From Cognatishimia activa (GTDB lineage: Bacteria > Pseudomonadota > Alphaproteobacteria > Rhodobacterales > Rhodobacteraceae), in assembly GCF_026016445.1 (NCBI RefSeq), contig NZ_CP096147.1, forward strand, positions 1,400,501 through 1,464,500: a DNA stretch of 64,000 nucleotides, written 5' to 3'. The notes under the pieces were generated by a model. That model saw nothing but the letters and a program-made list of their open reading frames with translations. It was not told the origin of the DNA and searched no databases. Below, piece after piece: positions 1 through 8,535 of this stretch. The stretch's first letter is position 1. Every line of letters starts with the position of its first letter. Both the position numbers and the translations under genes were made by a program.

Positions 1-103
1 CCGCCCGCATCTGCGCATTCAGTGCGTTCATTTTCTCCGGGCGGTTCAGTGTCAGAACGGCCACGCCGTCTTTCACATCGAGTTCAATCGCTTGATATTC
101 CAT
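1..103 (-). CDS. Enoyl-CoA hydratase/isomerase family protein, N-terminal fragment
   Basis: Only the first 34 codons are inside the window; the rest lies off the left edge. The start ATG has a GAGAGG ribosome site 6-7 bases upstream. The readable residues include VAVLTLNRPEKMNALN, the first beta-strand and NRP..NAL motif of crotonase-fold enzymes (enoyl-CoA hydratases and isomerases acting on acyl-CoA thioesters). Substrate cannot be judged from this fragment. It lies 66 bp downstream of ccmH on the same strand and may be cotranscribed with the ccm genes. Confidence 0.85.
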   Translation of the reverse strand, partial: MEYQAIELDVKDGVAVLTLNRPEKMNALNAQMRA

Positions 104-169
104 CAGGGCCTCTCAAATTCTTTGCCTCAAGATAGGATCATTCACAGCCCTGTGAAGGGGAACCGCACG

Positions 170-634
170 TCAATCTTTCAGGATTTCCTGCAATCGCGCT
201 TTTTCTTCGTCGGATAGAGCCTCAACCTTGCGTTCCGCGCGTTTGGACCGGCGGCGCAAATAGCCACCTGACAATCCCAACCCAAGGATCAGCATCACCG
301 GGCCTGCCGCCCATAGAACGATGTTACTGCCACCTGTCTGAGGTTTCAGCAGCACGTATTCTCCGTAGCGATCAACCACGAACTCCACCACATCCGTGTT
401 GCTGTCACCGGCAACCAGACGTTCGCGCACGAGTACCCGAAGGTCTTTAGCGATCCCTGCATTGCTTTCATCGATGCTTTCGTTGCGACAAACCAAGCAG
501 CGCAGGTTCTTCGAAATGATCCGGGCGCGTTTCTCAAGCACCGGATCATCGAGAATTTCGTCCGGCTCCACCGCCCAAAGCGGGGTCGCGACAATCATCA
601 AAAGGATTAGCAGGCGTTTCAGTCCCCAGGTCAT
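170..634 (-). CDS. ccmH: Cytochrome c-type biogenesis protein CcmH
   Basis: A 154-residue periplasmic, membrane-anchored thiol-disulfide protein of the System I cytochrome c maturation pathway, which keeps the CXXCH cysteines of apocytochrome c reduced for heme attachment. An N-terminal signal peptide (about residues 1-21) is followed by the diagnostic LRCLVCRN motif with redox cysteines C46 and C49. A single membrane helix near residues 104-122 is followed by a short charged tail. This is the short form of CcmH without the fused TPR (CcmI) domain. Its ATG overlaps the ccmF stop as ATGA, so the two are translationally coupled. Confidence 0.95.
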   Translation of the reverse strand: MTWGLKRLLILLMIVATPLWAVEPDEILDDPVLEKRARIISKNLRCLVCRNESIDESNAGIAKDLRVLVRERLVAGDSNTDVVEFVVDRYGEYVLLKPQTGGSNIVLWAAGPVMLILGLGLSGGYLRRRSKRAERKVEALSDEEKARLQEILKD

Positions 635-2604
635 TCCGCAGGCACTCCAACCCGTTTGCGCGCACCAGCCGCGACCCGATAGCGGCGGTCAGTGAGGCTT
701 AATAGGCCACCAAGAGACATCAGGGCGCAGCCCAACCAAATCCAGTTTGCAAGCGGCTTCACATAGGTGCGCACAGTGTGGCCACCATTATTCTGTGCAT
801 CACCAATCACCACATAGACGTCTCGGAAAACACGGTAGTCAATCGCCGCCTCAGTTGTAGGCATGCCAGCCACCGGATAGATGCGCTTTTCAGGCTGCAG
901 CAATGCAACCTCACGCCCGTTCTGCGTCACCAGAACATCCGCCATGGTCGACAGATAGTTCGGCCCTTCCACGTCACGGACCTGTTTCAGGGTGATCTCG
1001 TAAGTGCCAACTGGGAACGGCTGATCAATCTGTGCCACGCGAATGTCTTCCACTTCCCAGGCCATCAGACCCGCGATGGCAAACATCGTAACGCCAAGAC
1101 CTGCATGGGCGGTTGCCTTCCCCCAATCCGCACGCGGCAGACGCATCAACCGAGCCAGACGTTGAGACAGCGATCCACGGCCCGTGCGGCTCATCACATC
1201 GATAAATGCACCAACCACGACCCATGTGCCCAGCAGCAGCCCTACCGGCCCCAGAAGGCTCTTTTCTGTCTGCAGCGCCCAGGCCAACCCGGCCAAGGCG
1301 ATAGCCAGGACCGCAGCTGGCACCAGCTTCGGTGCCACTCGCCCCAACATAGCGCGCTTCCATGGCAACATGGCCCCGATGGGCAATAGTGCCCCTAGCG
1401 CGATCATAAAGGGCGTAAAGGCAAGATTGAAAAACGGTGGTCCGACGCTGAGCACACGGTCAAAGAACATCTCGGAAAAGAGCGGCCAGATCGTACCGAC
1501 GAAGACCACAAGACAGGACACAGCCAGAAGAAGGTTGTTTAGGACCAAGACGCTCTCACGGCTAATCACGCCAAAGACACCCTTGGCTTCAAGCGCTCCA
1601 GCACGCGCCCCAAAGAGCGTCAGCGCCCCCCCCATGAAGATCGCCAAGATTGCCAGAATGAAGACTCCGCGTTCAGGGTCGTTCGCAAAGGCATGCACCG
1701 AGGTGATGACACCTGACCGGACAATGAATGTCCCGATCAAGGAAAAGCCAAAAGCGAGGATTGCCAAAAGAATCGTCCAGCTTTTCAGGCTTTCGCGCTT
1801 TTCCACCACAATCGCGGAATGCAGCAAGGCCGCAGCCAAGAGCCATGGCATGAAGGACGCGTTTTCAACCGGATCCCAGAACCAGAAACCGCCCCAGCCC
1901 AGCTCGTAATAGGCCCACCACGATCCAAGCGCGATACCGATGGTCAGGAAGATCCAAGCCGCCAGGGTCCAGGGGCGCACCCAGCGGCCCCAGGCAGCAT
2001 CGACACGACCTTCGATTAAGGCAGCGACGGCAAAGGAGAAGGCCATAGAGAGACCAACATAGCCCAAGTAGAGAAACGGCGGATGCAATGCCAACCCCGG
2101 ATCTTGCAACAAAGGGTTCAACCCACGGCCATCAAAAGGAACACCATTGATATCAATGCGATCAAACGGGTTTGATGTGAACAGAATGAAGGCAAAGAAG
2201 GCCACCGCTATGGCCGATTGCACCGCTAATGCGCGCGCTTTTAAACCCGGAGGCAGACTGCCTCCAAACCAGCTGAGGCACGCGCCAAAGAGCGTCAGGA
2301 TCAGCACCCAAAGCAGCATCGACCCTTCATGGTTCCCCCACACACCGCTGATTTTATACAGCATCGGCTTCAGCGTGTGCGAGTTGGCGTAGACCAGTCG
2401 AACAGAAAAATCAGAGGTCACAAAAGCATGGGTCAGAACGCCAAAAGCAAAGGCTGTGAGGAGAAACTGCGCAGAGGCCGCTGGATCAGCCAGCGCCATC
2501 CAACCAGACCAACGTTTCTGCGCCCCAATCAGAGGCACCACCGCCTGAACTACGGCCACAATCGCGGCAAGTATCAGGGCAAAATGACCAAGCTCATGTA
2601 ACAT
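631..2604 (-). CDS. ccmF: Heme lyase subunit CcmF
   Basis: A 657-residue polytopic inner-membrane protein that, with CcmH, transfers heme from holo-CcmE to apocytochrome c. The tryptophan-rich WWD signature (WGGFWFWDPVEN, about residues 238-248) and conserved periplasmic histidines such as HPPF are visible, and the length is typical. I chose the ATG giving MLHELGHFAL because family members begin with M-x-x-ELGHFAL; a GTG two codons upstream is possible. No strong ribosome site is evident. Upstream on the same strand are the holin and endolysin genes, so ccmE and ccmF are separated here by a phage-like lysis pair. Confidence 0.95.
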   Translation of the reverse strand: MLHELGHFALILAAIVAVVQAVVPLIGAQKRWSGWMALADPAASAQFLLTAFAFGVLTHAFVTSDFSVRLVYANSHTLKPMLYKISGVWGNHEGSMLLWVLILTLFGACLSWFGGSLPPGLKARALAVQSAIAVAFFAFILFTSNPFDRIDINGVPFDGRGLNPLLQDPGLALHPPFLYLGYVGLSMAFSFAVAALIEGRVDAAWGRWVRPWTLAAWIFLTIGIALGSWWAYYELGWGGFWFWDPVENASFMPWLLAAALLHSAIVVEKRESLKSWTILLAILAFGFSLIGTFIVRSGVITSVHAFANDPERGVFILAILAIFMGGALTLFGARAGALEAKGVFGVISRESVLVLNNLLLAVSCLVVFVGTIWPLFSEMFFDRVLSVGPPFFNLAFTPFMIALGALLPIGAMLPWKRAMLGRVAPKLVPAAVLAIALAGLAWALQTEKSLLGPVGLLLGTWVVVGAFIDVMSRTGRGSLSQRLARLMRLPRADWGKATAHAGLGVTMFAIAGLMAWEVEDIRVAQIDQPFPVGTYEITLKQVRDVEGPNYLSTMADVLVTQNGREVALLQPEKRIYPVAGMPTTEAAIDYRVFRDVYVVIGDAQNNGGHTVRTYVKPLANWIWLGCALMSLGGLLSLTDRRYRVAAGARKRVGVPAE

Positions 2605-2677
2605 GAGCACTATATACGACGCGCAGAATTGATCGCCAATTCAATTCGCTGTGCTTCCTAAGGCCAATTGTCGCGCG

Positions 2678-3193
2678 TCAGGAAGCTTTCGAGTTTTGCC
2701 AATCCACAAGCGCGGCATTGGGCTCTTCCTGCAAAAAGGCAGGGGCATTCTGCTGCCCTTGCACCTCTGCAATCTGTGAAAGCGCGGCGGCCATAGACCG
2801 TTGAAATTCCATTCCTTTCATCTGATGTCGCGCCCCAAAGTAGAAACTGACGATCACTCCCAAAAGCCACCAAAGGGGCTCCGGTACAAGCGCAATGCCC
2901 TGCATGCGCGCTGCAAACCAAACCGGATCGACCATGGCTGAGACAAAGAGCCCCAAGCACCCCAAAGCCATCAAAGGACGCGGCAGTCGATTGATCGCGT
3001 CCATAAGACGGTCAAACCGACCTCGTCTCCCCCTCAAAAACTCGCCACCAAATTGCGCCATGGCCGCGGTGTGGCGCTGATGTTCTCGCTGCGCCCCGGA
3101 TTCCGCATTCTCGCGAAAGACCTCAACCGTTTCGCGCACCACGTTGCGCCCGCCACCAAAAATGAAATCCAGTACTCGAGTGATCACGCCCAT
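2678..3193 (-). CDS. Holin family protein (3TM), probable GTA lysis holin
   Basis: A 171-residue protein resembling the 3TM holin family common in Rhodobacterales. An amphipathic, charged N-terminal half (about residues 1-70) precedes two clear hydrophobic segments, near residues 76-95 and 101-120 (LWWLLGVIVSFYFGAR), and a polar tail. Family knowledge: in Rhodobacter capsulatus a holin/endolysin pair outside the main GTA cluster releases GTA particles by lysis. Here the start overlaps the end of the endolysin gene by 10 nt, indicating one transcript and coupled translation. No other phage gene adjoins it, which argues against a prophage. The GTA role is inferred from the pairing, not shown. 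Confidence 0.8.
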   Translation of the reverse strand: MGVITRVLDFIFGGGRNVVRETVEVFRENAESGAQREHQRHTAAMAQFGGEFLRGRRGRFDRLMDAINRLPRPLMALGCLGLFVSAMVDPVWFAARMQGIALVPEPLWWLLGVIVSFYFGARHQMKGMEFQRSMAAALSQIAEVQGQQNAPAFLQEEPNAALVDWQNSKAS

Positions 3194-3795
3194 GCCGCCA
3201 CCCTTTCAGAGAACTCCTCTTCAGTCATGTGATAGCGCGCTGACATGAATTCCTCCGCGCGCTTGATCCAACCGCCCTTCCCGCCAGAACGGTTACGCGC
3301 GTATTTACGCGACGCGGGTCGCCGGTCAGCCAATCTGAAATAGTAGTTTCGCCGCGCAATGGCATAGGCGTCGGCAAGATGATGCGGTGCCAATGCCGCT
3401 GCACTTTCGCAGGCTGCCAAAGATTTTGGGCCAAGCACCCCATCAACTGCTATGGACTGCCCCATCTGGTTCAGCAGTCTTTGCAGTATCTTCACCGCAT
3501 TCGCGCCAGCATTCACATACATATCAAAGACACTGGCCTGTAACTCGGCAGGCAGCCCACCAAGCCCCGGTCCGTCGAAATAGTGTTTAAGGAATATCTC
3601 AACGGCCTGCGACCTGCCCAAGCGGCGCACATCTTCCCCGTCCACATCACCGTCCCCGTCGACGTCAATGCCAAGTCGTTTCAACGTGCGGATTGTCACC
3701 CCGTAGTTCGTCGCCCCTCCGGGATCATCGGGATCATTCACATACCCCCCCTCACGCGCCACGATCTCTGTTGCGATCTGTCTGACATCCAACAT
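3184..3795 (-). CDS. GH108-type endolysin (muramidase), probable GTA lysis gene, with an EF-hand-like loop
   Basis: A 203-residue peptidoglycan hydrolase. The N-terminal glycoside hydrolase 108 signature (REGGYVNDPDDPGGATNYGVT region, catalytic Glu15) is clear, and the C-terminal half fits the predicted peptidoglycan-binding domain of this family (GVLGPKS). I start at the ATG preceded by AAGAGGGG at good spacing, although the frame stays open 43 codons upstream. Residues 44-55 (DVDGDGDVDGED) match an EF-hand loop: acidic residues at loop positions 1, 3, 5, 7, 9 and 12, glycine at 6, hydrophobic at 8. Calcium could therefore bind. It precedes the holin on the same transcript and lies downstream of the ccmE terminator, so it needs its own promoter or read-through. 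Confidence 0.9.
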   Translation of the reverse strand: MLDVRQIATEIVAREGGYVNDPDDPGGATNYGVTIRTLKRLGIDVDGDGDVDGEDVRRLGRSQAVEIFLKHYFDGPGLGGLPAELQASVFDMYVNAGANAVKILQRLLNQMGQSIAVDGVLGPKSLAACESAAALAPHHLADAYAIARRNYYFRLADRRPASRKYARNRSGGKGGWIKRAEEFMSARYHMTEEEFSERVAAWA

Positions 3796-3932
3796 TTGTC
3801 GCCCCTCTTCTGCTGAGGCGAAATTCGCAAAAGACCTCTTAAATCTACGCAATTTCACCGCGCGCGGCATAGGCAACGCCAGATCGGGTCGACGCATTCG
3901 CTGCTGGGGTCGAGAGCACATCAAAACAAAGC

Positions 3933-3956
3933 GGCCCGGTGAATTCTCACCGGGCC
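3933..3956 (-). terminator. Intrinsic terminator downstream of ccmE
   Basis: A perfect 10-bp inverted repeat with a 4-base loop (GGCCCGGTGA / TCACCGGGCC). Read on the minus strand it is followed by GCTTTGTTTTG, a moderately T-rich tail. It lies 25 bp after the ccmE stop and would insulate the endolysin/holin genes from ccmE transcription. Confidence 0.8.
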
Positions 3957-3981
3957 ACCGCTTACCTACAAAAGCAAACTT

Positions 3982-4425
3982 CTAGGTTTCAGGCTCTACA
4001 TAGACACCTTGCTCTTTCAGAGCGTCCAGCACTTCCTTTGGCATATATGTCTCATCGTGTTTCGCAAGGATTTCAGAGGCTTGGAAAACACCATTGATGT
4101 AACGACCTGTGCCAATCATGCCCTGATTTTCTTCAAAGAGATCGGGTAAAACCCCGGTGTAAGCCACAGCCACTGAGCCGCCACCGTCTGTCACACGGAA
4201 GGTCACGGTCTCCCCTTCGCCGCGCACAAGGCTGCCTTCTTCAACCAGACCACCCATGCGGAATTCCTCGTTTTCCGCAGGTGGTTCGGCAATCACTTCG
4301 GCTGGAGAGCGGAAATAGTTGATCCCATCCCGCATCGCATAGCCAATCAGTGCCGTTGAAAGCGCCAGCGCCACGGCGGCGACCAGCACGATCTGAATGC
4401 GTCTTTGCTTTTTGAGGCCTTTCAT
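3982..4425 (-). CDS. ccmE: Cytochrome c maturation heme chaperone CcmE
   Basis: A 147-residue heme chaperone anchored by one N-terminal helix (about residues 11-30) with a periplasmic OB-fold domain. The covalent heme-binding histidine is H123 in KHDETYMP, with the conserved tyrosine Y127. It receives heme from CcmC/CcmD and delivers it to the CcmF/CcmH complex encoded downstream. It starts 18 bp after the argC stop on the same strand, so argC and ccmE are probably cotranscribed. It is followed by its own hairpin terminator. Confidence 0.96.
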   Translation of the reverse strand: MKGLKKQRRIQIVLVAAVALALSTALIGYAMRDGINYFRSPAEVIAEPPAENEEFRMGGLVEEGSLVRGEGETVTFRVTDGGGSVAVAYTGVLPDLFEENQGMIGTGRYINGVFQASEILAKHDETYMPKEVLDALKEQGVYVEPET

Positions 4426-4443
4426 TGCCTCTCCTTCACATGC

Positions 4444-5472
4444 TTATGGGAAACATGGTGCCAGCATCAGGCCGGCGGTTTCCTCTTCACCCAGCATCAA
4501 GTTGGCGTTCTGCAACGCCTGCCCGCTGGAGCCTTTGGTCAGGTTATCAAGCGCCGCAATAACAATCGCGCGGCCTTCGATCCGGTCCGCGGTCACACCA
4601 ATGTGGCAGAAGTTGCTGCCCCGCACATGCCGCGTGCTTGGCGCCTGGCCAAAGGGCAGCATCTCGATAAACGGCTCATCCGCATAGGCTTTTGACAGGG
4701 TATCATAGATCACCTGCGCATCACCCTGCACATAAACCGTCGCCAGAATGCCACGGTTCGCTGGCACCAGATGCGGTGTGAACTGAACTTTGACTGGCCG
4801 CCCTGCTATCGCTGAGAATTCCTGGTCAAATTCACCCAAGTGCCGGTGTGTGCCGCCGATGGCATAGGCGTGGTAGCCCTCGCTCAGTTCCGCGTGCAGT
4901 AGATTCTCCTTCAATGACCGTCCTGCGCCAGATACTGCACATTTCAGGTCCAGAATGATCTGATCAAGATCAATAACACCGGCTTCAATCAACGGACGCA
5001 GCACATATTGGCCGGTTGCCGCGTTACAGCCGGTTCCGGCAACCAAACGCGCTTCTTTAATCTGATCGCGATAGAACTCGGTCAGGCCGTAAACTGCCTC
5101 TTCCTGACACTCCAGTGCATCATGCTGACCGCCATACCATTTGACGTATTCTTCTGGGTCACGCAGACGGAAATCCGCTGACAGATCAACGACTTTGACT
5201 GTCTTAGGCAGTGCCTTGATGACTTTCTGGCTCGTGGCATGCGGCAAACCACAGAAGACAAGATCAACGTTATCAAAGTCGATCTCATCAATCTTCACCA
5301 GATCAGGCAGCTTCAGATGGCGCAGGTGCGGGAACACATCTTCATAAGCCATGCCAGCCTTGGAGTTTGCCGCAAGAGCGACGATTTCCATAGATGGATG
5401 GGTGGCAATCAACCGAACCAGTTCAGCACCTGTGTATCCAGAAGCGCCAAGAATAGCGATTTTATGGGTCAT
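4444..5472 (-). CDS. argC: N-acetyl-gamma-glutamyl-phosphate reductase
   Basis: A 342-residue cytoplasmic enzyme of arginine biosynthesis that reduces N-acetylglutamyl phosphate to the semialdehyde with NADPH. The N-terminal Rossmann motif is [10 protein letters not shown], the catalytic cysteine is C149 in [10 protein letters not shown], and the conserved histidine region is GGTHRH (about 206-211). Length and motifs fit the type 1 enzyme. It lies between murI (upstream, 107 bp gap) and ccmE (18 bp downstream), all on the minus strand. Confidence 0.97.
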   Translation of the reverse strand: MTHKIAILGASGYTGAELVRLIATHPSMEIVALAANSKAGMAYEDVFPHLRHLKLPDLVKIDEIDFDNVDLVFCGLPHATSQKVIKALPKTVKVVDLSADFRLRDPEEYVKWYGGQHDALECQEEAVYGLTEFYRDQIKEARLVAGTGCNAATGQYVLRPLIEAGVIDLDQIILDLKCAVSGAGRSLKENLLHAELSEGYHAYAIGGTHRHLGEFDQEFSAIAGRPVKVQFTPHLVPANRGILATVYVQGDAQVIYDTLSKAYADEPFIEMLPFGQAPSTRHVRGSNFCHIGVTADRIEGRAIVIAALDNLTKGSSGQALQNANLMLGEEETAGLMLAPCFP

Positions 5473-5510
5473 ATCAGACCTTTCATATCTTCAATGCCTA
5501 GATAGGCAGC

Positions 5511-5534
5511 TTCGCGGCGCTTTGAAGCCGCGAA
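5511..5534 (-). other. Inverted repeat between murI and argC
   Basis: TTCGCGG and CCGCGAA (7 bp, 10-base loop) form a hairpin 45 bp after the murI stop and 38 bp before the argC start. No T-run follows on the minus strand, so it is at best a weak or Rho-assisted terminator, or a leader structure for argC. Confidence 0.4.
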
Positions 5535-5579
5535 TTGTCACATGTTGGGAATGGGTTTTACGGATGCCTTGAAAGGACA

Positions 5580-6392
5580 TCAAGCCGAGATGAACTGGAT
5601 CTCTCGTCGCAAAAACCGTGTCGCATGGGCAGAGACCAATTTCGGATCACCGGTGGTCAGGAACATGCTCTCTTGTCCAGATCCGCGCATATTCGGGTGC
5701 CGCTCCAGATAATCGCCCAGACTTTCTGCAACCAGTTTCGCCTGACTATAGACTTTCACGTCTGGCCCCAACGCATCCTGAAACGTCTCAGCCATCCAAG
5801 GATAATGTGTACAGCCCAAAATAGCGGCTTCTGGATTTGGCATTTTGCGCTTCAGCGCTTCCACATGGCTGCGCACCAGGGCCTGCGCCAGAATGGTGTC
5901 GCCTTCTTCGATGGCATCAACGACACCACCGCAAGCCTGCGCTTCTACATCCACGCCAATCGCACGGAATGCCAATTCACGTTGAAAAGCACGGCTAGAG
6001 ACCGTCGCTGGCGTCGCAAAGAGCGCCACATGTTTCACAGCAACTTCACGCGGTGGGCTATTGTCACCCCAGCTGCGTTCGGTCATGGCCTCGATCAAAG
6101 GGACAAAAACCCCAAGCACACGCTTATCAGCAGGCAGCCAGCTTTCTTGAATGCGCCGCAGAGCCGCGGCACTTGCCGTATTGCACGCCAGAATAACGAG
6201 ATCACATCCCGCCTCCCATAGGCGTTCAATCGCAAAGGTGGTTTTCTCAAAGATATCGTCTGCATCACGCACACCATATGGCGCGTGCGCATTGTCGCCG
6301 AAATACACAATTGGCTGATCAGGCATGGCCGCATGAACCGCGTCATAAACCGTCAATCCGCCCAATCCGCTGTCAAAAATTCCCACTGCCAT
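5580..6392 (-). CDS. murI: Glutamate racemase
   Basis: A 270-residue cofactor-independent racemase that makes D-glutamate for peptidoglycan. The N-terminal FDSGLGG motif carries the catalytic Asp, and the two catalytic cysteines are C70 (LACNTASA) and C194 (GCTHYPW). Length is typical. It begins 32 bp after the acyltransferase stop on the same strand. Confidence 0.97.
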   Translation of the reverse strand: MAVGIFDSGLGGLTVYDAVHAAMPDQPIVYFGDNAHAPYGVRDADDIFEKTTFAIERLWEAGCDLVILACNTASAAALRRIQESWLPADKRVLGVFVPLIEAMTERSWGDNSPPREVAVKHVALFATPATVSSRAFQRELAFRAIGVDVEAQACGGVVDAIEEGDTILAQALVRSHVEALKRKMPNPEAAILGCTHYPWMAETFQDALGPDVKVYSQAKLVAESLGDYLERHPNMRGSGQESMFLTTGDPKLVSAHATRFLRREIQFISA

Positions 6393-6424
6393 GGTTTTGC
6401 CCTTGCTATCACCCGATTGGGGTA

Positions 6425-7312
6425 TCAGCCCTTATATTTCTCTTCAAATTCAAACCCATAGGACGATGCGTCGATCCCATCTTGAGATAAAGCATAGGTA
6501 CGCGTGCGAAGGAAGTCCATGAGACGCTTTCTATCACCTTTAAATCCCACAATTTCAGACCGGTTTATCGCTTTTCCGACCACAATTCGAACCGGAGCGT
6601 CCACGCGTTTACGAAATTCGCGGATTAGAAACCCCATTCTTAAAGTATAGTGCAAATGGCTTGCCAGCTGAAACAGACGTGAGGTGGTGCCCTCAAAGAA
6701 AACTGGTACGATCTGTGCGTCAGACTTTTCAATCATACGCGCTGTGAACCCGCGCCAAACTGGATCAAGCGGAACCCCGAATGGCGCAGCTGCTGTTGAG
6801 ACCGTCCCGCCCGGAAAAATACCTATGGCGCCGCTGTCATGCAGGTAATCCAGCGCCACCTTACGGGTCCGAATATTCAGAGCAAGCGCTTCCTTCGTGG
6901 CGTCAAAGCTGATCGGCAGAATGATGCGGTCCAGATCCTCGGCCTTCCGAAAGACCTGATGCGCCAGGATGCGAAAGTCACCGCGCAACGCGCTCAGGAT
7001 ATGCCCCATCACAAGTCCATCCAAGATGCCATAGGGGTGATTGGCGATCATCAAAAGCGGCCCTTCGCGCGGTATCAGGTCCAACGAACCACCCACGACT
7101 TCGAGCTTCAGCCCATAGCGCTCCATCATGACCTGCCAGAAATCAGCGCCCTGAGCGACTTCCTCTTCGTAGCCTTTGGCGCGCCTGATCAGCCCTAACC
7201 GACCGGTGGAATTCTCCAGAAGCCGGATCATGGCCTCGCCGGCTGAAGTTTCTGCGGAATAGGCATAGCTAATATCGCGCGCCGTTGCGTCTTGGGGCAT
7301 TTTTTGAAGCAC
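6425..7312 (-). CDS. Lysophospholipid acyltransferase family protein (PlsC-like, H-X5-D variant)
   Basis: A 295-residue acyltransferase of the glycerolipid AGPAT superfamily. The catalytic block reads [10 protein letters not shown], in which five rather than four residues separate His and Asp; this spacing is seen in the hemolysin-like/ornithine-lipid-related branch. FPGGTVS corresponds to the substrate-binding FPEG motif. I place the start at a GTG preceded by GGAGGAAA with 6-9 bases spacing. An upstream GTG overlaps that ribosome site, and the ATG four codons downstream lies too far from it. Exact acyl acceptor unknown. Confidence 0.85.
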   Translation of the reverse strand: MLQKMPQDATARDISYAYSAETSAGEAMIRLLENSTGRLGLIRRAKGYEEEVAQGADFWQVMMERYGLKLEVVGGSLDLIPREGPLLMIANHPYGILDGLVMGHILSALRGDFRILAHQVFRKAEDLDRIILPISFDATKEALALNIRTRKVALDYLHDSGAIGIFPGGTVSTAAAPFGVPLDPVWRGFTARMIEKSDAQIVPVFFEGTTSRLFQLASHLHYTLRMGFLIREFRKRVDAPVRIVVGKAINRSEIVGFKGDRKRLMDFLRTRTYALSQDGIDASSYGFEFEEKYKG

Positions 7313-7617
7313 TCGATCTTTCCTCCAGGTCACCGAATTCCACGGCGAATTGGTCTTCCTTCATCGAAGATAAATGCGAAGCCATTCAATTTCCATCAAC
7401 GTTTGCTTGAAACCTGCAGCATCTTTGCGACAAACGCCTCAAACAGAGGCAATCTGGGCTGGATCACTCCGCAATCGGTCTCATTTGAAGCGCCTAGCCC
7501 CCTGAAAACATGACTTTTTGCTACACCCACCAATATTCTCCACACATTCTTTCTTGGGAGTGTTTTACTCATCAATAAACTCTATTATGCCTTTACGCGC
7601 GACAAAGGGGTACGGTC
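7313..7617. other. Divergent intergenic region, no gene seen
   Basis: About 305 bp between the divergently transcribed acyltransferase and LysR genes. It is more AT-rich than its surroundings and should hold both promoters. I see no convincing -35/-10 pair, hairpin or small gene; TATTAT near 7585 is a possible -10 for the LysR gene. Confidence 0.5.
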
Positions 7618-8520
7618 ATGGACTGGGACAAATTACGGATTTTTCACGCGGTTGCCGATGCAGGGAGTCTTACCCATGCGGGCGACACGCTGCATCTGTC
7701 ACAATCCGCCGTTTCCCGCCAAGTTCGCGCACTGGAAGAAAGCCTGAACACAACGCTTTTTCACCGTCATGCCCGTGGTCTCATCCTGACAGAACAAGGC
7801 GAATTGCTGTTTGAAGCCACTCGTTCAATGTCCAAACGGTTGGATGCCGCAGCGGCGCGCATTCGCGACAGTGAAGAAGAGGTTTTTGGAGAGTTACGCG
7901 TCACAACCACGCTTGGATTTGGCACGCTTTGGCTCGCTCCGCGCCTGCACAAGCTCTATGAGCTCTACCCGGATCTGAATATCGACCTGATGCTGGAGGA
8001 AAAGGTGCTTGATCTCCCAATGCGCGAGGCCGACGCGGCAATCCGCATGAAAGAACCTAGCCAAGCTGACTTGATCCGCAAACGCCTGATGAGCGTTCGT
8101 ATCCGCCTGTTCGCAACACAGGCCTACATCGACAAACACGGCGCGCCTGAGTCCATCGATGATTTGACCAATCACCGGCTTATCTATCAGCGCACCGAAT
8201 CCATTCAGGTTGGCGCCAGCTCATCCTTAACTCACACACTTCTGGCCAACGAAATCCCGTCTCGCCTGATGGTGAATAACTATTTTGGCGTTCTTCAGGC
8301 CGTCCTGCATGATCTTGGAATTGGCGTGCTGCCCGACTATGTGGTGGAAGAGCACCCTGAACTTGTGCGTGTTTTGCCAGATATTGAAAGCGACGATGTG
8401 CCTGTCTACCTCGCCTACCCAGAAGAACTGCGTCACTCCAAACGCATTCAGGCCTTCCGCGACTTCGTGCAGGAAGAGATTATCGATTACCGCAAACACC
8501 TGCGCGAAATCAGCGGTTAA
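7618..8520 (+). CDS. LysR family transcriptional regulator
   Basis: A 300-residue regulator. The N-terminal winged helix-turn-helix (residues 1-60, with SLTHAGDTLHLSQSAVSRQV) is followed by a linker helix and a periplasmic-binding-protein-like effector domain (about 90-290). The ATG is preceded by AAAGGGG. Adjacent genes are a divergent acyltransferase and a convergent SRAP gene. Neither is an obvious target, so effector and regulon cannot be assigned. Confidence 0.93.
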   Translation: MDWDKLRIFHAVADAGSLTHAGDTLHLSQSAVSRQVRALEESLNTTLFHRHARGLILTEQGELLFEATRSMSKRLDAAAARIRDSEEEVFGELRVTTTLGFGTLWLAPRLHKLYELYPDLNIDLMLEEKVLDLPMREADAAIRMKEPSQADLIRKRLMSVRIRLFATQAYIDKHGAPESIDDLTNHRLIYQRTESIQVGASSSLTHTLLANEIPSRLMVNNYFGVLQAVLHDLGIGVLPDYVVEEHPELVRVLPDIESDDVPVYLAYPEELRHSKRIQAFRDFVQEEIIDYRKHLREISG

Positions 8521-8535
8521 TGGGCAAGCCCAACA

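Noticed and set aside
2678..3795. A prophage remnant
   Set aside because: Only holin and endolysin are present, with core genes on both sides and no integrase, att repeats or other phage genes. A dispersed GTA lysis cassette explains it better.
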